Source: Mycobacterium pinniadriaticum
GTDB taxonomy: Bacteria; Actinomycetota; Actinomycetes; Mycobacteriales; Mycobacteriaceae
Length of the DNA stretch: 64,000 nucleotides
Reading direction: 5' to 3'
NCBI RefSeq assembly: GCF_026242045.1
Contig: NZ_JAPJDO010000001.1
Coordinates: 1 to 64,000, forward strand
Positions 28,592 to 36,727 of the stretch are shown in pieces. Within the stretch, counting starts at the first letter, position 1. The number at the start of each line of letters is the position of its first letter. The notes beneath the pieces were generated by a model. That model was not told where the DNA came from, ran no database searches, and saw nothing but the letters and a program-made list of their open reading frames with translations. The position numbers and the translations under genes are program-made.

Positions 28592-29230
28592 TCACCCGGC
28601 CGGGCGGTCATGGCCGGCGAGCATGCCGTTCACGATTCCGTGCAGTGCCGTGCGGACCTCGGCCCCGGTGATTTCGGGCTCCGCGGAATTGGCGATGGTC
28701 ATCGCCGCGGCGTCGAGCGCGCCGATGAGGATATGCGCCAGCGGACGTACCGGCTGGGTCCGGAGTTCGCCGGCGTCCATGGCCGCCTGTAGCAGCTGTT
28801 CGGTCATGCCCAGGCTGTAGCGCTCGGCGACGTCTCGAAAACCGTCCCAGCCCAGGATATTCGGTGCGTCGAGCAGTATCAGCTGACGGATTTCCCGCTC
28901 GGCGCTGATATCCAGCCAGGCATCCACCGCCGCGTGCAGCGCCGCCGCCGGGGTAGACGGTTGCCTGGCGAGGGTGGCCGCCGCGAGCCGGCTCATCACA
29001 TCGGCCTCGACGGCCTCGACGACATCGAGGAACAGCGCCGCCTTGTCGGCGTACTGGTGATACATCGCACCACGGGTGACGCCCGCCCGCTGGGCGATCT
29101 CCGGCGTGCCGACCTCGGCATAGCCGCGCTCACCCCAGAGCTCGCGCGCGGCCTTGCGCAACGCCTCCTGGGTCGTGGCGGACCGCTCCGCCTGGGTGCG
29201 TCTGATCGTCATGTCTTGTTTTCCATACAC
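28592..29230 (-). CDS. TetR-family transcriptional repressor
   Basis: A 212-residue TetR regulator: N-terminal helix-turn-helix (TPEIAQRAGVTRGAMYHQYADKAALF, about residues 41-66) followed by a helical ligand domain typical of the TetR_C family. The GTG at 29230 is the outermost start; ATG 29212 (MTIRRTQAER) is equally plausible. It diverges from an alpha/beta hydrolase gene, and the intergenic space carries a clear repeat operator, so it probably represses both itself and the hydrolase. Confidence 0.9.
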   Translation of the reverse strand: MYGKQDMTIRRTQAERSATTQEALRKAARELWGERGYAEVGTPEIAQRAGVTRGAMYHQYADKAALFLDVVEAVEADVMSRLAAATLARQPSTPAAALHAAVDAWLDISAEREIRQLILLDAPNILGWDGFRDVAERYSLGMTEQLLQAAMDAGELRTQPVRPLAHILIGALDAAAMTIANSAEPEITGAEVRTALHGIVNGMLAGHDRPAG

Positions 29231-29267
29231 CCTGTCGGTATTTTACATGCAGACTGTCTGTTTGTTT
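29231..29267. promoter_or_regulatory. TetR operator region (repeated half-sites)
   Basis: CTGTCGGT (29232-29239) and CTGTCTGT (29254-29261) are direct repeats 22 bp apart, about two helical turns. The second lies within the perfect palindrome CAGAC-T-GTCTG (29250-29260). The site is in the 60-bp gap between the divergent TetR and hydrolase genes, close to the TetR start. Confidence 0.6.
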
Positions 29268-29290
29268 GTTCGCTATCAAGGGAGATTGTC

Positions 29291-30157
29291 ATGGACACCG
29301 TAGATCTCGGCGGCGGAACCATCCATTACGAAACGGCTGGACCGTCCACCGGCCGGCCGGTCGTCTTCATCCACGGCTATGCGATGGGTGGGTCGCTGTG
29401 GCGGCCGTTGAGCGCCCGGCTGGCGCGGGACGGCCTGCGGTGCATCGCGCCGACCTGGCCGCTCGGTGCACACCAGCAGGCGATGCGGCCGCCAGCGGAC
29501 ATGTCCATGCGGGGCGTCGCGGCCATGGTCGCCGAATTTCTCGACGTGGCCGGGCTCGATGACGTCGTGCTGGTCGGAAACGACACCGGCGGGGCGGTCG
29601 CCCAGGTGGTTGTGACCGAGTTCCCGGAGCGGGTCGGCGCCCTGGTTCTCACCAGTTGTGACGCGTTCGAACATTTTCCGCCGCCGATCCTGGCGCCGTT
29701 GATCACCGCGGCCAAGGTGCCGCTGCTCTTCCGCGCGGCCGTGCAGGTCATGCGATCGGCGACGGTGCGTCGTCGGGCATATGGCGGGCTGGCCCACTGC
29801 AATCTGGACGCGCTGACGGCCGAATGGACCCACCGGGCGATCCGCGATCGAGCGATCACCGAAGACCTGCGCCGATTCACCGGATCGCTGCACCGCCGGA
29901 CCACCCTCGAGGCCGCCGCGCGGCTGCCGGTGTTCACCAGACCGGCACTCATCGCCTGGTCGGCCGATGACGTGTTCTTCCCGCAGGCCGATGGCCGCAG
30001 GCTCGCCGAAGCCCTGCCGTGCTCGCGACTGGAGTTCATCGAGGGCGCACGAACGTTCTCGATGCTGGATGCGCCCGATGTACTGGCCGAGTTGATCGCG
30101 GAGTTCGCAACGGCTGCAGACCCGGTCGGCCGCCCGAGCGGTGTCGACCGGTGCTAG
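29291..30157 (+). CDS. alpha/beta hydrolase with predicted Asp nucleophile
   Basis: A 288-residue alpha/beta hydrolase. It has the oxyanion HG motif (VFIHGYAMGG) and a nucleophile elbow GNDTGG (about residue 98) with Asp rather than Ser. Asp nucleophiles mark haloalkane/fluoroacetate dehalogenases and epoxide hydrolases, not esterases. A charge-relay acid (SADDVFFP) lies near residue 225; an obvious catalytic His after it is not clear (the end reads EGARTFSMLDAP where EGAGHF is usual). The ATG at 29291 has GGGAG 8 nt upstream. Probably derepressed by the ligand of the divergent TetR. Confidence 0.82.
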   Translation: MDTVDLGGGTIHYETAGPSTGRPVVFIHGYAMGGSLWRPLSARLARDGLRCIAPTWPLGAHQQAMRPPADMSMRGVAAMVAEFLDVAGLDDVVLVGNDTGGAVAQVVVTEFPERVGALVLTSCDAFEHFPPPILAPLITAAKVPLLFRAAVQVMRSATVRRRAYGGLAHCNLDALTAEWTHRAIRDRAITEDLRRFTGSLHRRTTLEAAARLPVFTRPALIAWSADDVFFPQADGRRLAEALPCSRLEFIEGARTFSMLDAPDVLAELIAEFATAADPVGRPSGVDRC

Positions 30158-31128
30158 ATCGCCGAAAGTCTGCGGATCCGATCGGCGGTCACCCGCGCCG
30201 ACACCGCGGCCGTGGGTGCCAGCGCCTCAAAGGCGTGTGGACAACCGGGATGCACATGCAGTTCGGTCGGCACACCCGCAGCGGAGAGCCTTACCGCATA
30301 GGCAATGTCCTCATCGCGGAAGATGTCGAGATCGCCGACGTCGATATAGGTCGGAGGCAGCCCGGCCAGGTCCGGTGCGCGGGCGGGGGCGGCGTAGCGC
30401 GACACGTCGTCACTCCCGGCGCGATCGCCGAGTAGCGCGCCCCACCCGGTGATGTTGTCGTCGTAGGTCCACGTCAGCGACTCCGGTGCCAGCTGCGGAT
30501 CCGGGGCGACGGTGCGGTCGTCGAGCATCGGGTAGATCAGCAGCTGCGCTGCCAGCGCGGGGCCGCCGCGGTCGCGGGCCAGCAGGCTCACGCCCGCTGC
30601 CAGCCCCCCGCCGGCGCTGTCCCCGGCCACCGCCAGCCGGGTGGCGTCGGCGCCCAGGGTCGCGGCGTTCTCCGCGAGCCAGCACAGTGCCGCGTAGCAG
30701 TCCTCGACCGGTGTCGGGTTCGGATGTTCCGGCGCGACACGGTAATCCACCATCAGCATCGGGACGCCGGAGGCCGCGACGTAGGAGCGGACGGCCGCGT
30801 CGTAGCCCGGCCCGGTCTCGGTCAGGCCGTGGATCATCCCGCCGCCGTGCAGGTAGAGCGCGGCACTACCGGGCAGCCGCCCGTGGGAGGGGTAGTACCA
30901 CGCCAGGTCCAGCTCCGCGCCGTCACCGGTGGTCAACGTGTGGCGTGTCACCTCGACGCCGGGTACGTGGCCGCGAAGATCGGCGAGAAGTTGAAAGAGC
31001 GGGACGATCCGTTCCCGGCGGGTGGCGATGTCGCCGATCGCGGGAGGATCGAGTTCGGCGGCCGCCTCCATTATCGGCGCGAGCAGGGTCTGCACTTCGG
31101 GATCCATCGGCAGGGCCACGCTTGCCAA
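30154..31128 (-). CDS. alpha/beta hydrolase, hormone-sensitive-lipase (Lip) family
   Basis: A 324-residue HSL-type esterase/lipase: oxyanion motif HGGGM (about 97), nucleophile elbow GDSAGGG (about 170), acid in DVGDLDIFRDED and catalytic His in CPHAFE. Mycobacteria carry many such Lip enzymes for short-chain acyl esters. There is no signal peptide, so it is cytoplasmic. It converges with the Asp-nucleophile hydrolase, overlapping by 4 bp. The 33-bp gap to the UraD-like gene upstream on the same strand suggests they may be cotranscribed. Confidence 0.9.
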   Translation of the reverse strand: MASVALPMDPEVQTLLAPIMEAAAELDPPAIGDIATRRERIVPLFQLLADLRGHVPGVEVTRHTLTTGDGAELDLAWYYPSHGRLPGSAALYLHGGGMIHGLTETGPGYDAAVRSYVAASGVPMLMVDYRVAPEHPNPTPVEDCYAALCWLAENAATLGADATRLAVAGDSAGGGLAAGVSLLARDRGGPALAAQLLIYPMLDDRTVAPDPQLAPESLTWTYDDNITGWGALLGDRAGSDDVSRYAAPARAPDLAGLPPTYIDVGDLDIFRDEDIAYAVRLSAAGVPTELHVHPGCPHAFEALAPTAAVSARVTADRIRRLSAI

Positions 31129-31161
31129 CCCTAGGCGCTGCGAAAGCGCCGCCGTGACGGA

Positions 31162-31692
31162 TCAGCCCCAGTTGTCGTAGCCGCCCTCGGGGCCGAGCAT
31201 CCGCTCGAGCCGACTGCGGTTGATCCGGGCCAGTTCGTTGCGCACGACCTTGCGTTCGGTCTCGGGATCGTGGTGCATCCGGTCGTGGACCGCTGCGATG
31301 ACGGACTGGGCGCAGACGTCGGGGGCCAGCCCACCGATGTGCATGACGAAGTCGAAGCCGAACAGGTCGGCGTAGTCCTTGACCGCCGCGGTGAGTTCGG
31401 CCATGACGTCGGGGCATTCGTCCCACACCGAGCATTGCTCGGCCTGCGACTTGGTGCTGCGCGGGCGACGCCCGACGTGCGGGTAGGCCTGCAGGATGTC
31501 GTCGACCGAGGACTCCGACAGCGAGAACAGCAGGGCGTCCGCGCGGCGGAACAGGGCGTTGTGGTCGGCGTACGGGCGACCGCGTGCCAAGTCGCGCGCC
31601 AAGGTCACGCTGTTGCAGCATTCGTAGAGCGCATGCACGGCCTTGCTGTCCGGCAGCTCGTTGAAGGCCTCGAGACCGATGCCCTGGTGCAT
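31162..31692 (-). CDS. OHCU decarboxylase (UraD)-like protein with altered active site
   Basis: A 176-residue helical protein of the UraD family, which decarboxylates 2-oxo-4-hydroxy-4-carboxy-5-ureidoimidazoline to S-allantoin after uricase. Family landmarks are present: NELPDSKAVHALYECC, GRPYADHNALF, KSQAEQ (catalytic Glu-Gln) and FGFDFV. The usual catalytic His of the HPxIG motif is Tyr here (AYPHVGRRP). Start ATG 31692 (MHQGIGLEAF) fits the family; a GTG at 31725 adds 11 residues. It lies near the allantoin genes, but neither uricase nor hydroxyisourate hydrolase is present, so true UraD activity is uncertain. Confidence 0.72.
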   Translation of the reverse strand: MHQGIGLEAFNELPDSKAVHALYECCNSVTLARDLARGRPYADHNALFRRADALLFSLSESSVDDILQAYPHVGRRPRSTKSQAEQCSVWDECPDVMAELTAAVKDYADLFGFDFVMHIGGLAPDVCAQSVIAAVHDRMHHDPETERKVVRNELARINRSRLERMLGPEGGYDNWG

Positions 31693-31794
31693 CAACACCA
31701 ACTCATCATCGAAAAGGCAAAGCACAACCGCGTTACCGATTGTTACGGGCAGGCAAATTCTCTGCCCGGAGTCTTCGGCGGTCCTGCGCGCCCG

Positions 31795-32283
31795 TCAGTG
31801 GCCTTCGGTGGCGAAGCGCTCCCGTGAGCGCTCCACCTCGGCCTCGGCCTCGGCCCGCCCGACAAAGTCCGCGGCCTTCACGAACTTGCCCGGTTCGAGG
31901 TCTTTGTAGTGCACGAAGAAGTGCTTGATCGCCTCCAGCTCGAAGCTGGACACGTCACCGATGTCGGTGATGTGATCCCACCGCGGGTCGCCCGCCGGCA
32001 CGCAGAGCACCTTGTCGTCGCCGCCGGCCTCGTCGACCATCTTGAACATGCCCACCGGTCGGGCCTCCACGATCACTCCGGGAAACACCGACTGTGGCAG
32101 CAGCACCATCGCGTCCAGCGGGTCGCCGTCCTCGCCCAAAGTGTCCTCGATGAAGCCGTAATCGGCGGGGTAGGCCATCGGGGTGTACAGGTGGCGATCC
32201 AGGCGGACCCGCCCGGTCTCGTGGTCGACCTCGTACTTGTTGCGCTGGCCCTTCGGGATCTCGATGGTGACGTCGAACTGCAC
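31795..32283 (-). CDS. ppa: inorganic pyrophosphatase
   Basis: A 162-residue family I pyrophosphatase matching Rv3628. The signature [11 protein letters not shown] contains the metal-binding acidic residues, and [12 protein letters not shown] and [14 protein letters not shown] are conserved active-site segments. It hydrolyses PPi to phosphate, pulling biosynthetic reactions forward. It diverges from dacB across about 160 bp that contain CCCGGG repeats and no further gene. Confidence 0.97.
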   Translation of the reverse strand: MQFDVTIEIPKGQRNKYEVDHETGRVRLDRHLYTPMAYPADYGFIEDTLGEDGDPLDAMVLLPQSVFPGVIVEARPVGMFKMVDEAGGDDKVLCVPAGDPRWDHITDIGDVSSFELEAIKHFFVHYKDLEPGKFVKAADFVGRAEAEAEVERSRERFATEGH

Positions 32284-32443
32284 CGCGCGACTCCTTAACT
32301 CTGCTTCCGGTCGCCCGGGCCGATCCCCGGGTCGCTTCGCTCTGCCCGCCGGCCCCGGCGATGCGGCCTAACCCTAACGCCAGCGATAACCTGCGCTACA
32401 GGGTGGTTGGGCACAATGAGACGAAACGAAAGTCAGGAGAGTG

Positions 32444-33829
32444 ATGAGGCCGACCCGGTGGCGGCACTCCACGCATGTGGTGCTCGCCGTTGCGGTGATG
32501 GCACTGGTCGCCGCCCTGGTGGCGGCGGGCGCTTTCCTGACCCGCGGCGGTGACACCAGCAGCGCGCAGGCCCCGCCCGCCCACCCGTTGGTGACCGCCA
32601 ACCCCGGTGTCATCCCGGTGGCGGACGCCGCCCCGGTGCCCACCGCGGCGGGGATGACCGCGGCGCTGGCTGCCCCCGTCGCCGACCCCAACCTCGGCAA
32701 TGTGACCGGCCGGATCACCGACGCGCAGACCGGCCGGCAGATCTGGGAGCACCGCTCCGATCTGCCGCTGCTGCCGGCCTCGACCAACAAGGTGCTCACC
32801 ACCGGTGCCGCCCTGTTGACGCTGGACCGCGACGAACGGGTCACCACCACCGTCGTCGCCGCCGATCAGACCCGTCAGCCCGGTGTCGTGGTGCTCGTCG
32901 GCGGCGGTGACCCGGTGCTGTCGGCCGCCCCGCCGGGCCAGCAGACCTGGTATCGCGGTGCGGCCCGCATCAGTGATCTCGCCGACCAGGTCCGCAAGAG
33001 CGGCATCACCGCCACGGCGGTACAGGTGGACGTCTCGCTGTTCACCGGACCCGATTTCGCGCCGGGCTGGGATCCCGCCGACATCGAGGGCGGTGACATC
33101 GCGCCCATCCAGCCGGTGATGATCGACGCCGGTCGCACTCAGCCGACCACCGTGGACTCGGCTCGTTCCAAGACACCCGCGCTCGACGCCGGCCGTGCGT
33201 TGGCCAGCGCGCTGGGTGTCGACCCGGCGAAGGTCACGTTGGCCGCCGCCCCGCCGACCGGCCGCCAGCTCGCGTCGGTGCAGTCGGCACCGCTGATCGA
33301 ACGGCTGCGACAGATGATGAACGCCTCCGACAACGTGATGGCCGAGTCGATCGGCCGCGAGGTGGCCAAGGCGAGTGGCCGCCCGGTGAGCTTCGCCGGC
33401 GCCGTCGACGCGGTGACCAGCCACCTGGCCGGCGTCGGCGTGGATATGACGGGGGCGGCTTTGGTGGATTCCAGTGGGCTGTCGCTGCTCGACCGATTGA
33501 CCGCCAAGACCCTCGACGAGGTGGTCAACGCCGCGGCCGGCCCCGATCTCCCGGCTATGCGTCCGCTGCTGGACCTGCTTCCGATCGCCGGCGGCAGCGG
33601 AACCCTGTCGGATCGATTCCTCGGCGGTGACCCCAAGCAATCGTCGGCCGGCTGGCTACGTGCCAAGACCGGGTCGCTGACCGCCGTCAACTCGCTGGCC
33701 GGGATCGTCACCGACGCCAACGGCCGGGTGCTGACGTTCGCCTTCATCTCCAACGACGCCGGCCCGACGGGTCGGGTCGCCCTCGACACCCTGGCCGGGG
33801 TCCTGCGCACCTGCGGATGTGGCTCATGA
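32444..33829 (+). CDS. dacB: D-alanyl-D-alanine carboxypeptidase, PBP4 family
   Basis: A 461-residue exported class C penicillin-binding protein (Rv3627c-like). It has an N-terminal signal-anchor helix (residues 12-32), the active-site SxxK in PASTNKVL, SxN in SDN and KTG in AKTGSLT. It trims peptidoglycan peptides outside the membrane. I start at ATG 32444 (MRPTRWRHSTHVV), matching the M. tuberculosis protein; GTG 32441 sits directly against the AGGAGA. Its stop overlaps the next gene by 4 nt (ATGA). Confidence 0.94.
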   Translation: MRPTRWRHSTHVVLAVAVMALVAALVAAGAFLTRGGDTSSAQAPPAHPLVTANPGVIPVADAAPVPTAAGMTAALAAPVADPNLGNVTGRITDAQTGRQIWEHRSDLPLLPASTNKVLTTGAALLTLDRDERVTTTVVAADQTRQPGVVVLVGGGDPVLSAAPPGQQTWYRGAARISDLADQVRKSGITATAVQVDVSLFTGPDFAPGWDPADIEGGDIAPIQPVMIDAGRTQPTTVDSARSKTPALDAGRALASALGVDPAKVTLAAAPPTGRQLASVQSAPLIERLRQMMNASDNVMAESIGREVAKASGRPVSFAGAVDAVTSHLAGVGVDMTGAALVDSSGLSLLDRLTAKTLDEVVNAAAGPDLPAMRPLLDLLPIAGGSGTLSDRFLGGDPKQSSAGWLRAKTGSLTAVNSLAGIVTDANGRVLTFAFISNDAGPTGRVALDTLAGVLRTCGCGS

Positions 33830-34950
33830 GCGGCGGAGCGAGTAGCGAACGCGGATCGCGCATCGACACGGCGCAGCTGACCGTCGGGCGGGCCGTCGAC
33901 TGGGCGTTCGCCGGGAACGTGGGCGCCTGGCTGGCCCGGCCCGGCCCGGTCTCCACCGACTACACCCGCAACCAGGCCATCGACGAGCTGGCCGCCGCCG
34001 CCCGAAAAGCCGAAGCCCCGGTCCGCGAGGTCACCCGGATGGGTGGCGACGGACCCGTGGCCGACGCGCGCATCGTCGACCGGCAGGGCTGGATCCGGGC
34101 GGCCTCGGACTCGATGCGGGTGATGACCGGTGGCACCCATACGCCCAGCAACGCCATCACCGGGCGGGTCACCGGTGCCCAGACCGGCGCGGTGCTGGCC
34201 TTCATCTCCTCGGGCATCCTCGGCCAGTACGACCCGTTCGCCGAAGCCGGCGGCCCCGACGACGGCCTGCTGCTGCTGGTCTACCCGAACGTCATCGCCG
34301 TCGAGCGCCAGCTGCGCGTCGCGCCGGCCGATTTCCGGCTGTGGGTGTGCCTGCACGAGGTGACTCACCGGGTGCAGTTCTCCGCCAATCCCTGGCTAGC
34401 TCAACACATGTCGCAGGCGTTGGGGGTGCTGACCTCCGATGCGGGCGACGATGTGACGCAGGTGGTGGCCCGGCTGGCGGAGTACGTCAAGAAGCGCCGG
34501 CGGGCAGGAGCGCAGCGACCCGGGGATGAACCGCGTACGGGTGATCTCGGGCCCAACGACTCGGGCATCCTCGGGTTCATGCGCGCGGTGCAGTCCGAGC
34601 CCCAGCAGGCGGCGCTGGATCAGCTGCTGGTGTTGGGCACCCTGCTCGAAGGCCATGCCGACCACGTCATGGACGCGGTCGGCCCGGCCGTCGTGCCGTC
34701 GGTGCAGACCATCCGCAACCGGTTCGACCAGCGCCGCCAGCGCAAGCAGCCGCCGCTTCAGCGGCTGCTGCGGGCGCTGCTCGGGGTGGACGCCAAGCTC
34801 AGCCAGTACACCCGCGGCAAGGCGTTCGTCGACCACGTGGTGGACCGGGTTGGGATGGACCGGTTCAACGTGGTGTGGACGAGCGCGCAGACGCTGCCGC
34901 TGCCCGACGAGATCGAAAACCCGCAGCAGTGGATCGACCGGGTGCTGTAG
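33826..34950 (+). CDS. zinc-dependent metalloprotease-like DUF2342 protein (Rv3626c-like)
   Basis: A 374-residue actinobacterial zincin of the DUF2342 family. The zinc site is HEVTHRVQF (HExxH) with a downstream Glu in EGHADHVMDAVG. There is no signal peptide, so it is probably cytosolic. The family has been labelled as associated with F420 biosynthesis from co-occurrence only; its substrate is unknown. The start ATG 33826 overlaps the dacB stop, and the tilS start lies inside its 3' end. Confidence 0.88.
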   Translation: MSGGASSERGSRIDTAQLTVGRAVDWAFAGNVGAWLARPGPVSTDYTRNQAIDELAAAARKAEAPVREVTRMGGDGPVADARIVDRQGWIRAASDSMRVMTGGTHTPSNAITGRVTGAQTGAVLAFISSGILGQYDPFAEAGGPDDGLLLLVYPNVIAVERQLRVAPADFRLWVCLHEVTHRVQFSANPWLAQHMSQALGVLTSDAGDDVTQVVARLAEYVKKRRRAGAQRPGDEPRTGDLGPNDSGILGFMRAVQSEPQQAALDQLLVLGTLLEGHADHVMDAVGPAVVPSVQTIRNRFDQRRQRKQPPLQRLLRALLGVDAKLSQYTRGKAFVDHVVDRVGMDRFNVVWTSAQTLPLPDEIENPQQWIDRVL

Positions 34951-35885
34951 CCGCCCTGCGGGCCACCGTGGCCGGCTTCGCGGCGGACTGCCTGCCCGGC
35001 GCCACATCGTGGTGCGTGGCGTTGTCCGGTGGCCCGGATTCGCTGGCGTTGGCGGCCGCGGCCGCCGCGCGCCTGCCGACGACCGCGCTGATCGTCGACC
35101 ATGGCCTGCAGCCCGGCTCGGAGCGGGTCGCCGAGATCGCGCGCCGGCAGGCGCACGACCTCGGCTGTGTGGACGCGCAGGTGCTGCGGGTGCGGGTCGG
35201 CACCGACGGCGGCCCGGAGGCCGCCGCCCGCGCCGCCCGCTACGCCGCCCTGGATCGCGCCCGGGGCCAGGCGCCGGTGCTGCTCGCGCACACCCTCGAC
35301 GACCAGGCCGAGACGGTGCTGCTCGGGCTGGGCCGCGGTTCGGGCACGCGATCGATCGCCGGCATGCGGGCGTGCGACCCGCCGTGGTTCCGCCCGCTGC
35401 TGGGGGTGCGCCGCGGCGTCACCCACGCCGCCTGCGCCGAATTGGGGCTCACCCCGTGGGACGACCCGCACAACCACGACTCCCGCTTCACCCGGGTCCG
35501 GTTGCGCAGCGAGGTGCTGCCGCTGCTCGAGGACGTGCTCGGCGGCGGGGTCGCCGAGGCGCTCGCCCGCACCGCCGCCGCGCTGCGCGAGGACACCGAC
35601 GCCCTCGACGCGCTGGCGGAGGCGGCTCTGGAGAGCAGCGAGGACACTCTGGCCGTCGCTTCCCTGGCCGCTCTGCCGGCGGCGGTGCGGCGACGGGTGA
35701 TCCGCGGCTGGCTGCTGCGGGGTGGGGCGGCCAACCTGACCGACAAGCAGATCCGCGCGGTGGACGCGCTGGTCACAGCGTGGCATGGCCAGGGCGGGGT
35801 GGCTGTCGGCTCGGATCTGCGGCAGCAAAGGCTGTTCGCGGCCCGCCGCGACGGCCGGCTGACGATGTACTCGCAACCGGTGTGA
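34929..35885 (+). CDS. tilS: tRNA(Ile)-lysidine synthetase
   Basis: A 318-residue N-type PP-loop ATPase that attaches lysine to C34 of tRNA-Ile(CAU), changing both codon and amino-acid specificity; it is essential. The PP-loop is ALSGGPDSLAL; IVDHGLQPGS and LLAHTLDDQAETVLLGLGRGSG are family blocks. I choose GTG 34929 (MDRPGAVAALR), which matches the M. tuberculosis N-terminus and overlaps the zincin gene by 22 nt; an upstream in-frame start at 34875 would be wholly inside that gene. Confidence 0.95.
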   Translation: MDRPGAVAALRATVAGFAADCLPGATSWCVALSGGPDSLALAAAAAARLPTTALIVDHGLQPGSERVAEIARRQAHDLGCVDAQVLRVRVGTDGGPEAAARAARYAALDRARGQAPVLLAHTLDDQAETVLLGLGRGSGTRSIAGMRACDPPWFRPLLGVRRGVTHAACAELGLTPWDDPHNHDSRFTRVRLRSEVLPLLEDVLGGGVAEALARTAAALREDTDALDALAEAALESSEDTLAVASLAALPAAVRRRVIRGWLLRGGAANLTDKQIRAVDALVTAWHGQGGVAVGSDLRQQRLFAARRDGRLTMYSQPV

Positions 35886-35915
35886 TTGGTTGTTTAGCCC
35901 TGGTCATGGCACAGT

Positions 35916-36491
35916 GTGGTCGTGTCGGCGCACGAGCTGTACCCCGGGGACATCAAATCGGTCCTGTTGTCCGAAGATCAGATTCACGCCCGCACGGCTG
36001 AACTGGCCGATCGTGTCGGAGAGGACTACGGCCACACGCTGGGCGGTCAGGACCTGCTTCTGCTGACCGTTCTCAAGGGGGCGGTGATGTTCGTCACCGA
36101 TCTCGCCCGAGCAATCCCGTTGCCCACCCAGTTGGAGTTCATGGCCGTCAGCTCCTACGGGTCGTCGACGTCGTCTTCGGGTGTGGTCCGCATCCTCAAG
36201 GACCTCGACCGCGACATCCACGACCGCGACGTGCTGATCGTCGAGGACATCGTCGACTCCGGGCTGACACTGTCGTGGCTGCTGCGCAACCTCGCCACCC
36301 GCCACCCCAAATCGCTGCGGGTGTGCACACTGCTACGCAAGCCCGACGCGGTGCGCGCCGACGTCGACATCGCCTACGTCGGGTTCGACATCCCCAACGA
36401 GTTCGTGGTCGGCTACGGCCTGGACTACGCCGAGCGCTACCGGGATCTGCCGTTCATCGGAACGCTGGAGCCGAGGGTCTACCAGCCCTAG
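35916..36491 (+). CDS. hpt: hypoxanthine-guanine phosphoribosyltransferase
   Basis: A 191-residue purine salvage enzyme making IMP and GMP from hypoxanthine or guanine and PRPP. The PRPP-binding motif is [14 protein letters not shown], with SSYGSST flexible loop and [12 protein letters not shown] near the end. It matches Rv3624c. The start may be GTG 35916 or GTG 35922 ([10 protein letters not shown]). It follows tilS by 30 bp. The second copy of the 60-nt repeat begins 10 nt after its stop. Purine salvage here is functionally related to the nearby allantoin genes. Confidence 0.96.
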   Translation: MVVSAHELYPGDIKSVLLSEDQIHARTAELADRVGEDYGHTLGGQDLLLLTVLKGAVMFVTDLARAIPLPTQLEFMAVSSYGSSTSSSGVVRILKDLDRDIHDRDVLIVEDIVDSGLTLSWLLRNLATRHPKSLRVCTLLRKPDAVRADVDIAYVGFDIPNEFVVGYGLDYAERYRDLPFIGTLEPRVYQP

Positions 36492-36500
36492 CCCGCGCAT

Positions 36501-36560
36501 CGCCCAAACCGACGTTTGAGCGCGAGAGTCCGAGTGAATTAAGCCATTTCGTCGATCTCG
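36501..36560 (+). repeat. 60-nt dispersed repeat, copy 2 (after hpt)
   Basis: Ungapped match to 7840-7899 (about 47 of 60 identical), in the same orientation relative to the upstream gene and at nearly the same distance from its stop (10 nt against 9). The remaining 167 bp to helZ holds a TATGCT -10-like hexamer near 36570 and nothing else I can support. Confidence 0.65.
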
Positions 36561-36727
36561 TTGCGTCGTATGCTGTGGCCCGTGAGACCAATTGGCCGAT
36601 TGAGGCGCGAGTGGCGGAGGGAATGAGCGATCAATTCTGCTAATCCGGTGGACACGGCGCGGCGCTGCTCCGCCCCGTGATCCACTGAGTAGCCTGGCCC
36701 CAACTCATTCCGGAAAGTGACGTCTCG

